In this document: piece after piece, positions 18,278-26,366 of the stretch | How the letters are laid out: every line of letters starts with the position of its first letter | Numbering within the stretch: the stretch's first letter is position 1 | Assembly (NCBI RefSeq): GCF_019972155.1 | Contig: NZ_BOVL01000001.1 | Coordinates: 112,926 to 176,925 of the forward strand | Direction of reading: 5' to 3' | DNA: 64,000 bases | Source: Bradyrhizobium sp. RD5-C2 | Lineage (GTDB): Bacteria > Pseudomonadota > Alphaproteobacteria > Rhizobiales > Xanthobacteraceae | Made by a program: the position numbers and the translations under genes | The notes under the pieces: generated by a model | The model's input: the letters and a program-made list of their open reading frames with translations, nothing else | The model's database searches: none | What the model was told of the DNA's origin: nothing

Positions 18278-19648
18278 ATGGCGCGTGACCAGATCGACAT
18301 GACGCCGCTGCAATCGCGCGACGAACTCGTGGCGTGGATTGAAGCCGGCGTGAAGCCCGAGTCCGAGTTCCGGATCGGCACCGAGCACGAGAAGACCCCG
18401 TTCACGCTCGAGGGTCGTCAGCCCGTGCCTTATGAAGGCGCGAAGGGCATCGGTGCGCTGCTCGAGGGCATGAAGCTCCTGCTCGGCTGGGAGCCGATCA
18501 TGGAGCGCGGCAACATCATCGGGCTCTACGACGTCACCGGCGGCGGCGCGATTTCGCTCGAGCCGGGCGGCCAGTTCGAATTGTCGGGCGCGCCGGTCGA
18601 GACCGTGCATCAGACCCAGTCGGAGCTGATGGCGCATCTGGCGCAGGTGCGGGAGATCGCAACCCCACTCGGCATCGGCTTCCTCGGCCTCGGCATGACG
18701 CCGTCCTGGTCGCGCGAGCAAATCCCCGTGATGCCCAAGGGGCGCTACAAGATCATGAGAAACTACATGCCGAAGGTCGGCAAATACGGCCTCGACATGA
18801 TGTTCCGGACCTGTACGGTCCAGACCAATCTCGACTTCTCCTCCGAAGCCGACATGGTGAAGAAGCTGCGGGTGTCGCTGGCATTGCAGCCGATCGCGAC
18901 CGCCTTGTTCGCCAACTCGCCATTCACCGAAGGCAAGCCCAACGGCTTCCTGTCGTTCCGCTCCGAGATCTGGCGGGACACCGACAATGCGCGAAGCGGC
19001 ATGATCCCGTTCGCGTTCGAGGACGGCATGGGCTTCGAGCGCTATGTCGACTACGCGCTCGACGTGCCGATGTATTTCGTCAAGCGCGGCGAGGAATATA
19101 TCGACGTCTCCGGCTCGTCCTTCCGCGATTTCTTCGCCGGCAAGAACAAGATCCTCCCCGGCGAACGCCCGACCTTGTCGGACTGGGCCAATCATCTGTC
19201 GACGATCTTCCCCGAGGTGCGGCTGAAGCGTTACCTCGAAATGCGCGGCGCCGATGGTGTGCCGTGGGGCCGGCTGCCGGCACTGCCGGCATTCTGGGTC
19301 GGGCTGCTCTATGACAATGACAGCCTCGATGCCGCCTGGGACATCGTCAGGCACTGGACCGCACCGGAGCGGCAGGCGCTGCGCGATGACGTGCCGCGTT
19401 TCGGCTTCAAGTCGCGGATCAAGGACCGCTATCTGTTCGAGATCGCCAAGGAGTGTCTGATCCTGTCGCACGCCGGATTGCGGCGGCGTGGCCGGATCGA
19501 TCATCTCGGACGCGACGAGAGCCGCTTCCTCGAACCGCTCGAGCGCATCATCGAGGCCGGCCGCTCGCCGGCGGAGGAGATGCTGGAGAAGTTCAACGGC
19601 CCGTGGAAGGGCTCGGTGGAACCGGCCTATCAGGAGTATGCCTTCTAA
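18278..19648 (+). CDS. gshA: Glutamate-cysteine ligase (plant/alphaproteobacterial GCS2 type)
   Basis: A 456-residue enzyme joining L-glutamate and L-cysteine with ATP, the first and limiting step of glutathione synthesis. The opening (FRIGTEHEKTPFTL) carries the Glu residues of the metal/substrate site, and MFRTCTVQTNLDFSSE and FLSFRSEIWRDTDNARSG are conserved in the plant-like GCS2 branch found in alphaproteobacteria. Length and order agree with the family. It is monocistronic here, next to the gst/marR pair, which fits a glutathione-centred neighbourhood. Confidence 0.95.
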   Translation: MARDQIDMTPLQSRDELVAWIEAGVKPESEFRIGTEHEKTPFTLEGRQPVPYEGAKGIGALLEGMKLLLGWEPIMERGNIIGLYDVTGGGAISLEPGGQFELSGAPVETVHQTQSELMAHLAQVREIATPLGIGFLGLGMTPSWSREQIPVMPKGRYKIMRNYMPKVGKYGLDMMFRTCTVQTNLDFSSEADMVKKLRVSLALQPIATALFANSPFTEGKPNGFLSFRSEIWRDTDNARSGMIPFAFEDGMGFERYVDYALDVPMYFVKRGEEYIDVSGSSFRDFFAGKNKILPGERPTLSDWANHLSTIFPEVRLKRYLEMRGADGVPWGRLPALPAFWVGLLYDNDSLDAAWDIVRHWTAPERQALRDDVPRFGFKSRIKDRYLFEIAKECLILSHAGLRRRGRIDHLGRDESRFLEPLERIIEAGRSPAEEMLEKFNGPWKGSVEPAYQEYAF

Positions 19649-19791
19649 TCCCCACTCGGCCTGAATTCGGGCCCGGAACGCGCGCGGACGGCGGTGGTGT
19701 CGCACCCGCCGTTCATCAGCCGTACAGGTTCATGGCGTTCAAATGACGCTCCGCGGAGTGCGCGGGGCTGTGCGAATTTGAAAGCAATGTC

Positions 19792-20346
19792 ATGGGGATA
19801 GGTCGCCTCTTTAGGGCGTGGATGGTGATGTTCGCGGTTTTGGCGGCCGCTTTCGTCGCACGCCCGGTTTTGGCGCAGACCAATTTCGACCGTCCCGGCG
19901 GCGACTACCTGAACGCGCCGGTCTCGTCAGGCGATCCCGCCGATTGCGCGCTCACATGCGAGCGCGACCGCCGCTGCCGCGCCTGGAGCTTCAACTATCC
20001 GACTGATGCCAATAACGGCGCGGTGTGCTGGCTCAAGAACAGCGTGCCGGCGCGGGTGCAAGACGTCTGCTGCGTCTCCGGGGTGCGTGGCGCGGGCGTG
20101 GTCGAACCGCGCAACGGCGCCATCGAAACCTCGATCGATCGCCTCGGCGGTGACTACAAGAACTTCGAGCTGAAGAGCAGCGACGGCGACGAGGCCTGCC
20201 AAGCCGCCTGCACCGCCGACAACAAGTGCCGCGCCTGGACCTACGCCCGGCCCGGCTATGCCGGCCGCGACGCGCACTGCTTCCTGAAGAAAGAGATCAA
20301 GCCGCCGCGCCGCAAGGCGGGGTTCACCTCGGGCGTGGTGCGCTAG
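19792..20346 (+). CDS. Exported PAN/Apple-domain protein
   Basis: A 184-residue protein with a signal peptide (cleavage near VLAQT, residue 29) and two cysteine-rich PAN repeats. Each contains the pattern R.GGDY...C...C..D..CRAW (CALTCERDRRCRAW and CQAACTADNKCRAW). PAN domains form disulfide-stabilised folds binding carbohydrates or proteins. The location is probably periplasmic or surface; the ligand is unknown. It converges on the sensor kinase gene. Confidence 0.75.
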   Translation: MGIGRLFRAWMVMFAVLAAAFVARPVLAQTNFDRPGGDYLNAPVSSGDPADCALTCERDRRCRAWSFNYPTDANNGAVCWLKNSVPARVQDVCCVSGVRGAGVVEPRNGAIETSIDRLGGDYKNFELKSSDGDEACQAACTADNKCRAWTYARPGYAGRDAHCFLKKEIKPPRRKAGFTSGVVR

Positions 20347-20406
20347 CGGCAAGGGCGGTTGACCGGCCTGATGATCGCCCATCCGATCCTCATCGACCGG
20401 CCGCCC

Positions 20407-21774
20407 TCAGCTTACCCCGGCCGCGCGCTGAATTGGCTTAGCCGACGCGGCCTCCGGAAAGCGAAGGCAAGCGGTCGTTCCCTGTCCACGGTTCGACGCA
20501 ATGACAAGCTCACCGCCATGCGAGGCCATGATCTCCTGCACGATCGACAGGCCGAGGCCGGCGCTGTTCCTGGCCGTGCCGCCGGTCTGGAATGGCTCGA
20601 TCAGTTTGCACTTCGAGCCCGGTGAGAGCCCGGCGCCGTCGTCGCTGATCGATACGCGGCCGCGGCCTAGGCTGGCCCTGATGCATCGGGCGCCCCGGGC
20701 GTGAATCAGCGCGTTGCCGACCAGGTTGGCCAGCGCGCTCCTGATGGCAGCTTCGACGCCCTGCACCATGGTGGCCGGTTCGTCGCTGTGCTCCAGCGAG
20801 AGTTCGATCCCGGCGTCCAAAGCCGACGGGCTGAAATCTGCCAGCACGTCGCGCGTCACGGTCGCAAGGTCGATCGGCCGCTTTTCGAGCGTCCCGTTTT
20901 GCAGCCGCGCTAGGTCCAGCATGGCCGAAACGAGCGATGTCAGCCGGCGGACATCGTGAATCAGCTCCACACGCAAGGCGGGATCGGCCACGTCCTCGAC
21001 CCTGGCGCGCAGCAACGTCAGGGGGGTGCGGAGCTGATGGGCGGCATTGCCCAGGAACCGGCGCTGTGTCCGGATGTAGGCGTGGATTTCATCGAACGCG
21101 CGGTTCAGCGCCGTAGCCAGCGGCTTCAGTTCTGCGGGGACCCGATCGAGCGAAATCGATCCCTGCGGCGCGGCCGGATCGATCGCGAGGGCAAGCTTCG
21201 TCACCCGTTCGATGCTGCGCGCAACGAAGCGCACGGCGAGGAACACGCCGATCGCCACGATCAATACGTACCCCGCCGCGTAGAGGGAAATCTCGAACAG
21301 ATTTTTCAAGATGAACCACATCGCGATCTGGTCAAGACGGACGTGGGCGTTTCCGATCATCATCACGAGTTCGGGGACGCGGCCGCTGTGCATGACGACC
21401 ATGCAGAACGAGCTCTTCTGGTCGAGCGACTTGAGCATGGAAAGACCGCTCGGTCCGACAAAGGGCAGTGAAACCGGCAGCGGCGGCCTGCGTTCGCGCC
21501 CGAATTCGCTTGTCACATCGCCGTAAGCCACGACGTACCACAGGTACGGGCTTTGGGATTTCAGCTCTTCCAATCGGGCGGTGGGGCGGACTGTGAGCCT
21601 GTCGCCGGGGTTGATGTCGGTGGCGCGTCCAAGAACGTAGGCGGCCGCAAAGCAAGCGCTGCGTTCGGGCTCCTGCGCGATGAACAGCCAGAAGACGAGG
21701 CCGAGCGCGGCGACGAAGATCACGGCGGCGGCCATCCCGAGCGAGAGCGTCAATGTCCGTGCGATCGACGTCAT
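20407..21774 (-). CDS. Sensor histidine kinase
   Basis: A 455-residue membrane kinase: helix 1 (about 10-32), a periplasmic sensor region (about 33-160), helix 2 (about 163-183), HAMP-like linker, HisKA domain with phospho-acceptor H246 in LGNAAHQLRTPL, and an ATPase domain with N box NLVGNALIHA, G1 DDGAGLSPG and G2 SAGLGLSIVQEI. Its ATG overlaps the response-regulator stop (ATGA), so it is co-translated. The periplasmic domain is not one I recognise. The divergent MipA-lipoprotein operon is the likeliest target of the pair. Confidence 0.9.
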   Translation of the reverse strand: MTSIARTLTLSLGMAAAVIFVAALGLVFWLFIAQEPERSACFAAAYVLGRATDINPGDRLTVRPTARLEELKSQSPYLWYVVAYGDVTSEFGRERRPPLPVSLPFVGPSGLSMLKSLDQKSSFCMVVMHSGRVPELVMMIGNAHVRLDQIAMWFILKNLFEISLYAAGYVLIVAIGVFLAVRFVARSIERVTKLALAIDPAAPQGSISLDRVPAELKPLATALNRAFDEIHAYIRTQRRFLGNAAHQLRTPLTLLRARVEDVADPALRVELIHDVRRLTSLVSAMLDLARLQNGTLEKRPIDLATVTRDVLADFSPSALDAGIELSLEHSDEPATMVQGVEAAIRSALANLVGNALIHARGARCIRASLGRGRVSISDDGAGLSPGSKCKLIEPFQTGGTARNSAGLGLSIVQEIMASHGGELVIASNRGQGTTACLRFPEAASAKPIQRAAGVS

Positions 21775-22451
21775 CGGATATTTGCCATCCTCAGAATGTA
21801 GCCGATGCCCCGCATGCTGCGGATCTCGACATTGCTGCCAAGTTCGGACAGCCTCTTGCGAAGCCGAGACACTTGCGACTCGAGGGTGTTGGATTCGATC
21901 TCGTCGTCGAATCCGTAGATGGCCTCGATCAGTGCCTCGCGGGCGATGACGCGGTCGCGTCGCATCAAGAGCGCCTCGAGGATCAAGGCCTCGCGGCGCC
22001 GGAGCAGGACCGTGTGGCCGGCGACGGTCGCCTCGTTGGTGCCGATCTTCAGTTCGACATTGCCGAACGAAAGCATTGACAGCACGAAGACGCGGGGCCG
22101 CCGCAGCACGGCTCGCGCTCTCGCGACGAACTCCTGCGGCTCGAAGGGCTTGCCCAGATAGTCGTCGGCGCCGCCGTTCAGCCCGTCGATCACGTCTTCC
22201 TTGGCGTCCTTGGCGGTCAGCATGATGATGGCCGGCCTCTCCGGCAGTCGGCTCAGCGTCATGACGATACTGAGCGCATCGCCATCGGGCAGCATTCGGT
22301 CGACGATCGCCAGATCGTAATTGAAACTGCTGAGCGCATGCCTCGCATCCGTAACGGACTCGACGATGTCGATAACGCCGCCGAGCTGCCCGAGCAGCCG
22401 GTCGAGATAGGCGGCGATTTGCGGTTCGTCTTCGATCACGAGAAAGCGCAC
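21771..22451 (-). CDS. OmpR/PhoB-type response regulator
   Basis: This is a 226-residue protein with a GTG start placed immediately before the first receiver strand (VRFLVIEDEPQI). The receiver carries the phospho-acceptor D51 (LAIVDRMLPDG), a threonine in IMLTAKD and lysine in YLGKPFEP. The C-terminal winged helix includes LRRREALILEALL, and SNTLESQVSRLRKRL followed by IRSMRGIGYIL. A 28-codon upstream extension of the frame lacks domain similarity. It is the first gene of the two-component operon and is divergent from the MipA gene across a 245-bp region. Confidence 0.9.
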   Translation of the reverse strand: MRFLVIEDEPQIAAYLDRLLGQLGGVIDIVESVTDARHALSSFNYDLAIVDRMLPDGDALSIVMTLSRLPERPAIIMLTAKDAKEDVIDGLNGGADDYLGKPFEPQEFVARARAVLRRPRVFVLSMLSFGNVELKIGTNEATVAGHTVLLRRREALILEALLMRRDRVIAREALIEAIYGFDDEIESNTLESQVSRLRKRLSELGSNVEIRSMRGIGYILRMANIR

Positions 22452-22696
22452 GGACCTTGCCTCGCATGTTCGGTCGATGATCTTGCAGGCGATTGTGTCG
22501 GCATCGCGCCAGCGATGGTTCAGCGCTCGCAGCACTTATCGGCAGGCGGCTTTGACAAGGCAAGCCACGAATCTTTTCGCGCTTCGTGGGCGCGCGCAGC
22601 GCGGCAATCTTCGGGCAATGTTCACAGGCCACCTACCCGCGACCATACGACAACGCTTCCCACAAGGCCCAGGTCAGAGGTTTTGAACATTCCGCC

Positions 22697-23584
22697 ATGC
22701 GAGAGTTCTTCCGTTCTTGCGCGGCGAAGACCGCGCGTCGTGCAATCGTTGCTGTTGTTCCTGCCGCATTCGGCGTTGTCGCGGCCTTTCCCGGTCAGGC
22801 TGCCGCGCAAACCGCGTTCACGTTGCCGGCTCCGCCTTTTTCGGTCCCTTTCCTGCCCTCGGTCTCGGGCAACTGGATTGTGATGATTGGCGTGAGCGGG
22901 GCGTCCAGACCGGATTTCGAGGGTACAAACCACACCAAGTTCACCCCGGTCCCGATTTTTGCGATCCGTCGCCCCGGCACCGTCGACCAGTTTCGCAGCC
23001 CGCGCGACAACGCGAGCATCGCGATCGTCGACTTCGGTGATTTTCGGGCCGGCCCCGTCGGCAAGTTCGTGACGTCGCGAAAAGCGAGCAGGTACCCCGA
23101 GCTCAGCGGTCTTGCTGACGTCAACGCGGCCTTCGAGCTCGGCGGATTCGTCGAATACTTTCCGGTCGACTGGTTTCGTGTGCGCAACGAGACGCGCCAG
23201 GGCCTTGGCGGCCACCACGGCATCGTTTCCGACTTCTCGGCGGACTTCATCGTGCCGGTGTTTGGCGGCCTCACCGTTTCCGCCGGACCGCGCTTCACCT
23301 TGGAGACGGCCAAGGCGGTCTCACCCTATTTCAGCATCGATACCGTGCATGCGATGGCGACCGGGCTGCCGGTGTTTGACGCCAAAGGCGGGGCGCATTC
23401 GGTCGGTGTCGGCGCGCAGCTGTCGTATCGGATCAATCCGAAGTGGGAAGTTCATTCCTATGTCGAATATGATCGACTGCTCGGCGACGCCGCGAAGAGC
23501 CCGATCGTGACGGTCCGCGGCTCGACAAATCAGACCACGTTCGGCGTCGGCGCCTCCTATTCATTCGACGTCAAGGTTCAATGA
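22697..23584 (+). CDS. MipA/OmpV-family outer membrane protein
   Basis: A 295-residue protein with an N-terminal signal (cleavage near AAAQT, residue 38) and beta-barrel strands ending in the typical aromatic terminal strand TTFGVGASYSFDVKVQ. Features such as GPRFTLETAKAVSPYFSI and VGAQLSYRINPKWEVHSYVEYDRLLGDAAKSPIV match MipA/OmpV scaffolding porins. The ATG at 22697 begins the signal peptide; upstream codons are not supported. A lipoprotein gene starts 6 bp after its stop, and the pair lies divergent from a two-component system. Confidence 0.85.
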   Translation: MREFFRSCAAKTARRAIVAVVPAAFGVVAAFPGQAAAQTAFTLPAPPFSVPFLPSVSGNWIVMIGVSGASRPDFEGTNHTKFTPVPIFAIRRPGTVDQFRSPRDNASIAIVDFGDFRAGPVGKFVTSRKASRYPELSGLADVNAAFELGGFVEYFPVDWFRVRNETRQGLGGHHGIVSDFSADFIVPVFGGLTVSAGPRFTLETAKAVSPYFSIDTVHAMATGLPVFDAKGGAHSVGVGAQLSYRINPKWEVHSYVEYDRLLGDAAKSPIVTVRGSTNQTTFGVGASYSFDVKVQ

Positions 23585-23590
23585 GAGCCC

Positions 23591-24349
23591 ATGCGCCGCA
23601 GCGGTCGATGTGCGAGCTTCGTGGCGGTCGTTCTTGTCGCTGCAAATGTGGCCGGGTGCGCAACGTTTGCGACCAGCGAAAGCAAGCTGCAGGCGGTCAA
23701 GACCGTCGGCATCATTTCGGCGGTCGGCGATCGAGTGACCGTTGCCAAGGGAGGGCTCACGGGTCTGGACAATGGCAGCAGAAGCTTCCCTATCGAGCCG
23801 TGGGGGCTTGATGATCTGATCGTCCAGCAGGCGACGGCGGCGCTGGGCGGCCGCTTTCAGGTGCAGCCGGTCACCTACAGCCGTTCCGCCTTTGCCACGA
23901 TCAAGGATTCCGTGTTCACGCCCGCCAACCTTGTTCGCGGCGATCCGTTCAAGCAGCTGGTCCGGACCGAGGTGTCTCCGCAAGGGCTCGATGCGTATAT
24001 CGTCATCACCAAGGCGCAGGCGGCCTATGGTGGCGGCCATCGAAAGGTCGAAGGCGTCGGCTTCATCACATACCAGACGGTGACGGAGTCCTACAGCCAG
24101 ATCTATGCGCTCTACGAAATCAGGATGATCGACGGCAAGACGTTTGACGTCATCGACAAGAAAGCGGCCCAGCCGCTGGGCAATGCGGGGAATGTCTCGC
24201 TCGCCGGTCCGAGTCGACCGGTCGACGGGAATTTTCCGATCAGCTCGGGCGACGGCAATGATGAGGGCCTGCACCGGGCGATCGTCGACCTGATTACGCG
24301 CAGCCTGCCGACGACGTTGGGCGACATGCATCTCGCGGCTGTCCGCTGA
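23591..24349 (+). CDS. Predicted lipoprotein of unknown function
   Basis: A 252-residue protein with a lipoprotein signal: basic start, hydrophobic core, and lipobox VAGC with lipidated C23. The mature part is mostly beta/alpha with no recognised domain; it contains a long conserved-looking block around IYALYEIRMIDGKTFDVIDKK. It follows the MipA gene by 6 bp and precedes a 29-residue membrane peptide. An envelope role alongside the porin, perhaps under the divergent two-component system, is inferred from position. Confidence 0.7.
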   Translation: MRRSGRCASFVAVVLVAANVAGCATFATSESKLQAVKTVGIISAVGDRVTVAKGGLTGLDNGSRSFPIEPWGLDDLIVQQATAALGGRFQVQPVTYSRSAFATIKDSVFTPANLVRGDPFKQLVRTEVSPQGLDAYIVITKAQAAYGGGHRKVEGVGFITYQTVTESYSQIYALYEIRMIDGKTFDVIDKKAAQPLGNAGNVSLAGPSRPVDGNFPISSGDGNDEGLHRAIVDLITRSLPTTLGDMHLAAVR

Positions 24350-24387
24350 CCAATCAACAAACTGGGAGAACTGCTTTGGAGACGTCG

Positions 24388-24477
24388 ATGTTTGACCGGT
24401 ACTGGTTCCTGCTGGCCGTCTTGCTTGGCGTTGTCGTGATATTCCTGGCGAGCCTGAGCTTGATCATCGGCCCCTAG
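24388..24477 (+). CDS. 29-residue single-span membrane peptide
   Basis: A short frame, MFDRYWFLLAVLLGVVVIFL followed by ASLSLIIGP, preceded by GGAG at 24378-24381 with 6-bp spacing to the ATG. It is an almost pure membrane helix with a short charged N-terminus, like many stress-induced small membrane proteins. It lies 38 bp after the lipoprotein stop on the same strand, so it probably shares its transcript. No known family is recognised. Confidence comes from the ribosome site and the composition. Confidence 0.55.
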   Translation: MFDRYWFLLAVLLGVVVIFLASLSLIIGP

Positions 24478-24536
24478 ATCAGGCACGCAGCATCGCAAGG
24501 CCGGGTTCACGTCAGGCGTGGTGCAGGGACAACGGG

Positions 24537-25103
24537 TTACTCCGCCGCCAGTACCGTAATCTCGGGCCACAGCGCCTTCCACCGCTCAGCCTTCCTCGCA
24601 TAGTTCACGACGGAAAAATTCGCGGTCCGGTTCGGCCGCACGATCATGCCGTCGACATCGTCGAAGCCGTTCGGGGCATAGACGTCGTAACCATTCGCAC
24701 TGCGGCGGATGCCGATCTGCGTGGTCGCGGTGAGGAAGCGATCGATGCCGTCGCTCGAGCGCGACAGCGCGGGGTAGGGCAGGCCGTGCTTGCCGGGGTA
24801 CCAGAGATGGACGCGGGCCTGGTTACGCACCTCGACCGCAACCCCGAGATGACCGAGCCGCGCCTTGAGGTCGCGGATCACAGCGTCTTCCGCCGCCCAC
24901 GATGTATCCGGATCGAAATAGAAGACGTCGTAGTCGCTGATGCCGTGATCGATCGGCCGGCCAGTCAGCACATTCCACACGGTCTGCACCAGGCAGCCGG
25001 ACACCAGCCACGCATCGGGCAGGGCAAGGCGATGCAGCTCGTCCGTGATCGCTTGATTGGCCGGGTTACGCAGCGCGGCTGTGAGGAATTGGTCCCGGGT
25101 CAT
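24537..25103 (-). CDS. Nucleotidyltransferase-family protein (COG3575-like)
   Basis: This is a 188-residue protein. SGCLVQTVWN and the ISDYDVFYFD segment provide the DxD-like metal motif of the minimal nucleotidyltransferase fold. VEVRNQARVHLWYPGKHG, YAPNGFDDVDGMIVRPN and the Trp-rich C-terminus are the conserved parts of COG3575. The start at 25103 has GGAG six bases upstream, and that site directly borders a palindromic repeat. Substrate and role are unknown. Confidence 0.75.
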   Translation of the reverse strand: MTRDQFLTAALRNPANQAITDELHRLALPDAWLVSGCLVQTVWNVLTGRPIDHGISDYDVFYFDPDTSWAAEDAVIRDLKARLGHLGVAVEVRNQARVHLWYPGKHGLPYPALSRSSDGIDRFLTATTQIGIRRSANGYDVYAPNGFDDVDGMIVRPNRTANFSVVNYARKAERWKALWPEITVLAAE

Positions 25104-25112
25104 GCTTTTCTC

Positions 25113-25232
25113 CGTCATTGCGAGGAGCCAACGGGTCGCGCGAACGCGCGCCCGATGACAGGCTCCGCGACGAAGCAATCCATCGATCCGTTATGCCGTG
25201 ACATGGATTGCTTCGCTGCGCTCGCAATGACG
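25113..25232. repeat. 120-bp palindromic (REP-like) element
   Basis: The outer arms CGTCATTGCGAG (25113-25124) and CTCGCAATGACG (25221-25232) are perfectly complementary, with inner GAAGCAATCCA / TGGATTGCTTC arms. It fills almost the entire gap between the YjbR gene and the nucleotidyltransferase gene. Confidence 0.85.
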
Positions 25233-25240
25233 GATGAGAA

Positions 25241-25585
25241 TTATCCCATCGTCCCGTCGTAATCCCTCACCGCCTTCTTCGACGCCAGCGTGCGCCAGTG
25301 CCGGCGCAGCAGCGGCTCGACGGTTGCGCGCCTGGCCTTCGACAGGCGGATCAGCACGGTCGGATAATCGCGGTAGTGATCGGTGAAGTAGAACACCTTC
25401 GGCTGGCTCTCGACCAGTATGTCGCGCTCATCCGACGGCACGCCCGGCATCACCAGGCTGTCGCCGTCTTCCTTGAGCCGCACCAGCATCTTCTTGCGCA
25501 CCTTCAGCGCCGGTGTGCCGTAGGAAGAGCCGTCCTCGACCTCCGGCCACGCCATCACCAGGATCCTGACGTCGTCGAAGGTCAC
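25241..25585 (-). CDS. MmcQ/YjbR-family DNA-binding-fold protein
   Basis: A 114-residue protein with the YjbR/CyaY-like alpha-beta double-wing features: WPEVEDGSSYGTPALKVRKKML near the N-terminus, VFYFTDHYRDYPTVLIRL in the middle and the WRTLASKKAVRDYD helix at the end. The biochemical role of the family is unknown. It starts 10 bp after the lepB stop and is probably in the tldD-lepB operon. Confidence 0.85.
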   Translation of the reverse strand: MTFDDVRILVMAWPEVEDGSSYGTPALKVRKKMLVRLKEDGDSLVMPGVPSDERDILVESQPKVFYFTDHYRDYPTVLIRLSKARRATVEPLLRRHWRTLASKKAVRDYDGTMG

Positions 25586-25595
25586 GTTGGCGAAC

Positions 25596-26366
25596 TCACT
25601 GCACCGAGGTGAAGAAGCGCGCGAGGCGGAAGCCGGAGAGCCACGTCCAGACCGGTTGGCTGCGGATGCCCATGTCCCAGGAGCCGACCACCGCGTCGGC
25701 GCGGCCGATCAGATTGTCGATCGGCAACAGGCCGACACCGCCGTCGCGCACCGGCACGCGGCTGTCGGCCGAATTGTCCCTGTTATCGCCGAGCACGAAC
25801 AGATTGCCTGCGGGCACCGTCACCTCGGCCGTGTTGTCGAGTCTTCCATTGTCGCGGATCTTGAAGATCGCGTGGCTGACGCCGTTCGGCAGCGTCTCGA
25901 TATAACGGTAGGCATCCTCGCCGCCGCCGCGATCGTCCTCGGCAAAGCCGGTGCCGTCGGGCTTCAAGGCCGCCGGATGATCGTTGATGAAGAGCTGGCC
26001 CTGCCGCATCTGGATGCGATCGCCGGGCAGCCCGACCACGCGCTTGACCCAGGCCTGCGAGCGGTCGCCCGGCCAGCGGAACACGACGACGTCGCCGCGC
26101 TTCGGCGTCTCGCCGAACACCCGGCCGGTCTCCGGCAGCGTGATCTGGATCGGCAGCGACGCCGCGCCGTAGCCATAGGGGAATTTCGAGGCGACCAGCG
26201 CGTCGCCGATCAGCAGCGTCGGTTCCATCGAGCCCGACGGCACGTAGAACGGCTCGGCGATCGCGCCCTTGGCGAGGAACACGACGGCCACGATCGCCGC
26301 CAGTTGCACGGCCTGCCCGCGCCAGCTGGTCGGCTTGGCCGCCACGACTTCGTTTCCGCTGCTCAC
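25596..26366 (-). CDS. lepB: Signal peptidase I
   Basis: A 256-residue inner-membrane protease that removes signal peptides from exported proteins. One N-terminal membrane helix (about 19-37) precedes the catalytic serine S46 (PSGSMEPTLLIGD). The general base lysine is K108 (WVKRVVGLPGDRI), and box E is GDNRDNSADSR. The GTG start overlaps the tldD stop by one base (TAGTG), indicating coupling. Because the gene lies after tldD rather than in a rnc/era locus, it may be an additional copy, which the window cannot resolve. Confidence 0.93.
   Translation of the reverse strand: MSSGNEVVAAKPTSWRGQAVQLAAIVAVVFLAKGAIAEPFYVPSGSMEPTLLIGDALVASKFPYGYGAASLPIQITLPETGRVFGETPKRGDVVVFRWPGDRSQAWVKRVVGLPGDRIQMRQGQLFINDHPAALKPDGTGFAEDDRGGGEDAYRYIETLPNGVSHAIFKIRDNGRLDNTAEVTVPAGNLFVLGDNRDNSADSRVPVRDGGVGLLPIDNLIGRADAVVGSWDMGIRSQPVWTWLSGFRLARFFTSVQ

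Noticed and set aside
24480..24536. Another small ORF after the 29-residue peptide
   Set aside because: No start with a ribosome site and no membrane or conserved pattern; the region is too short and converges on the nucleotidyltransferase gene.
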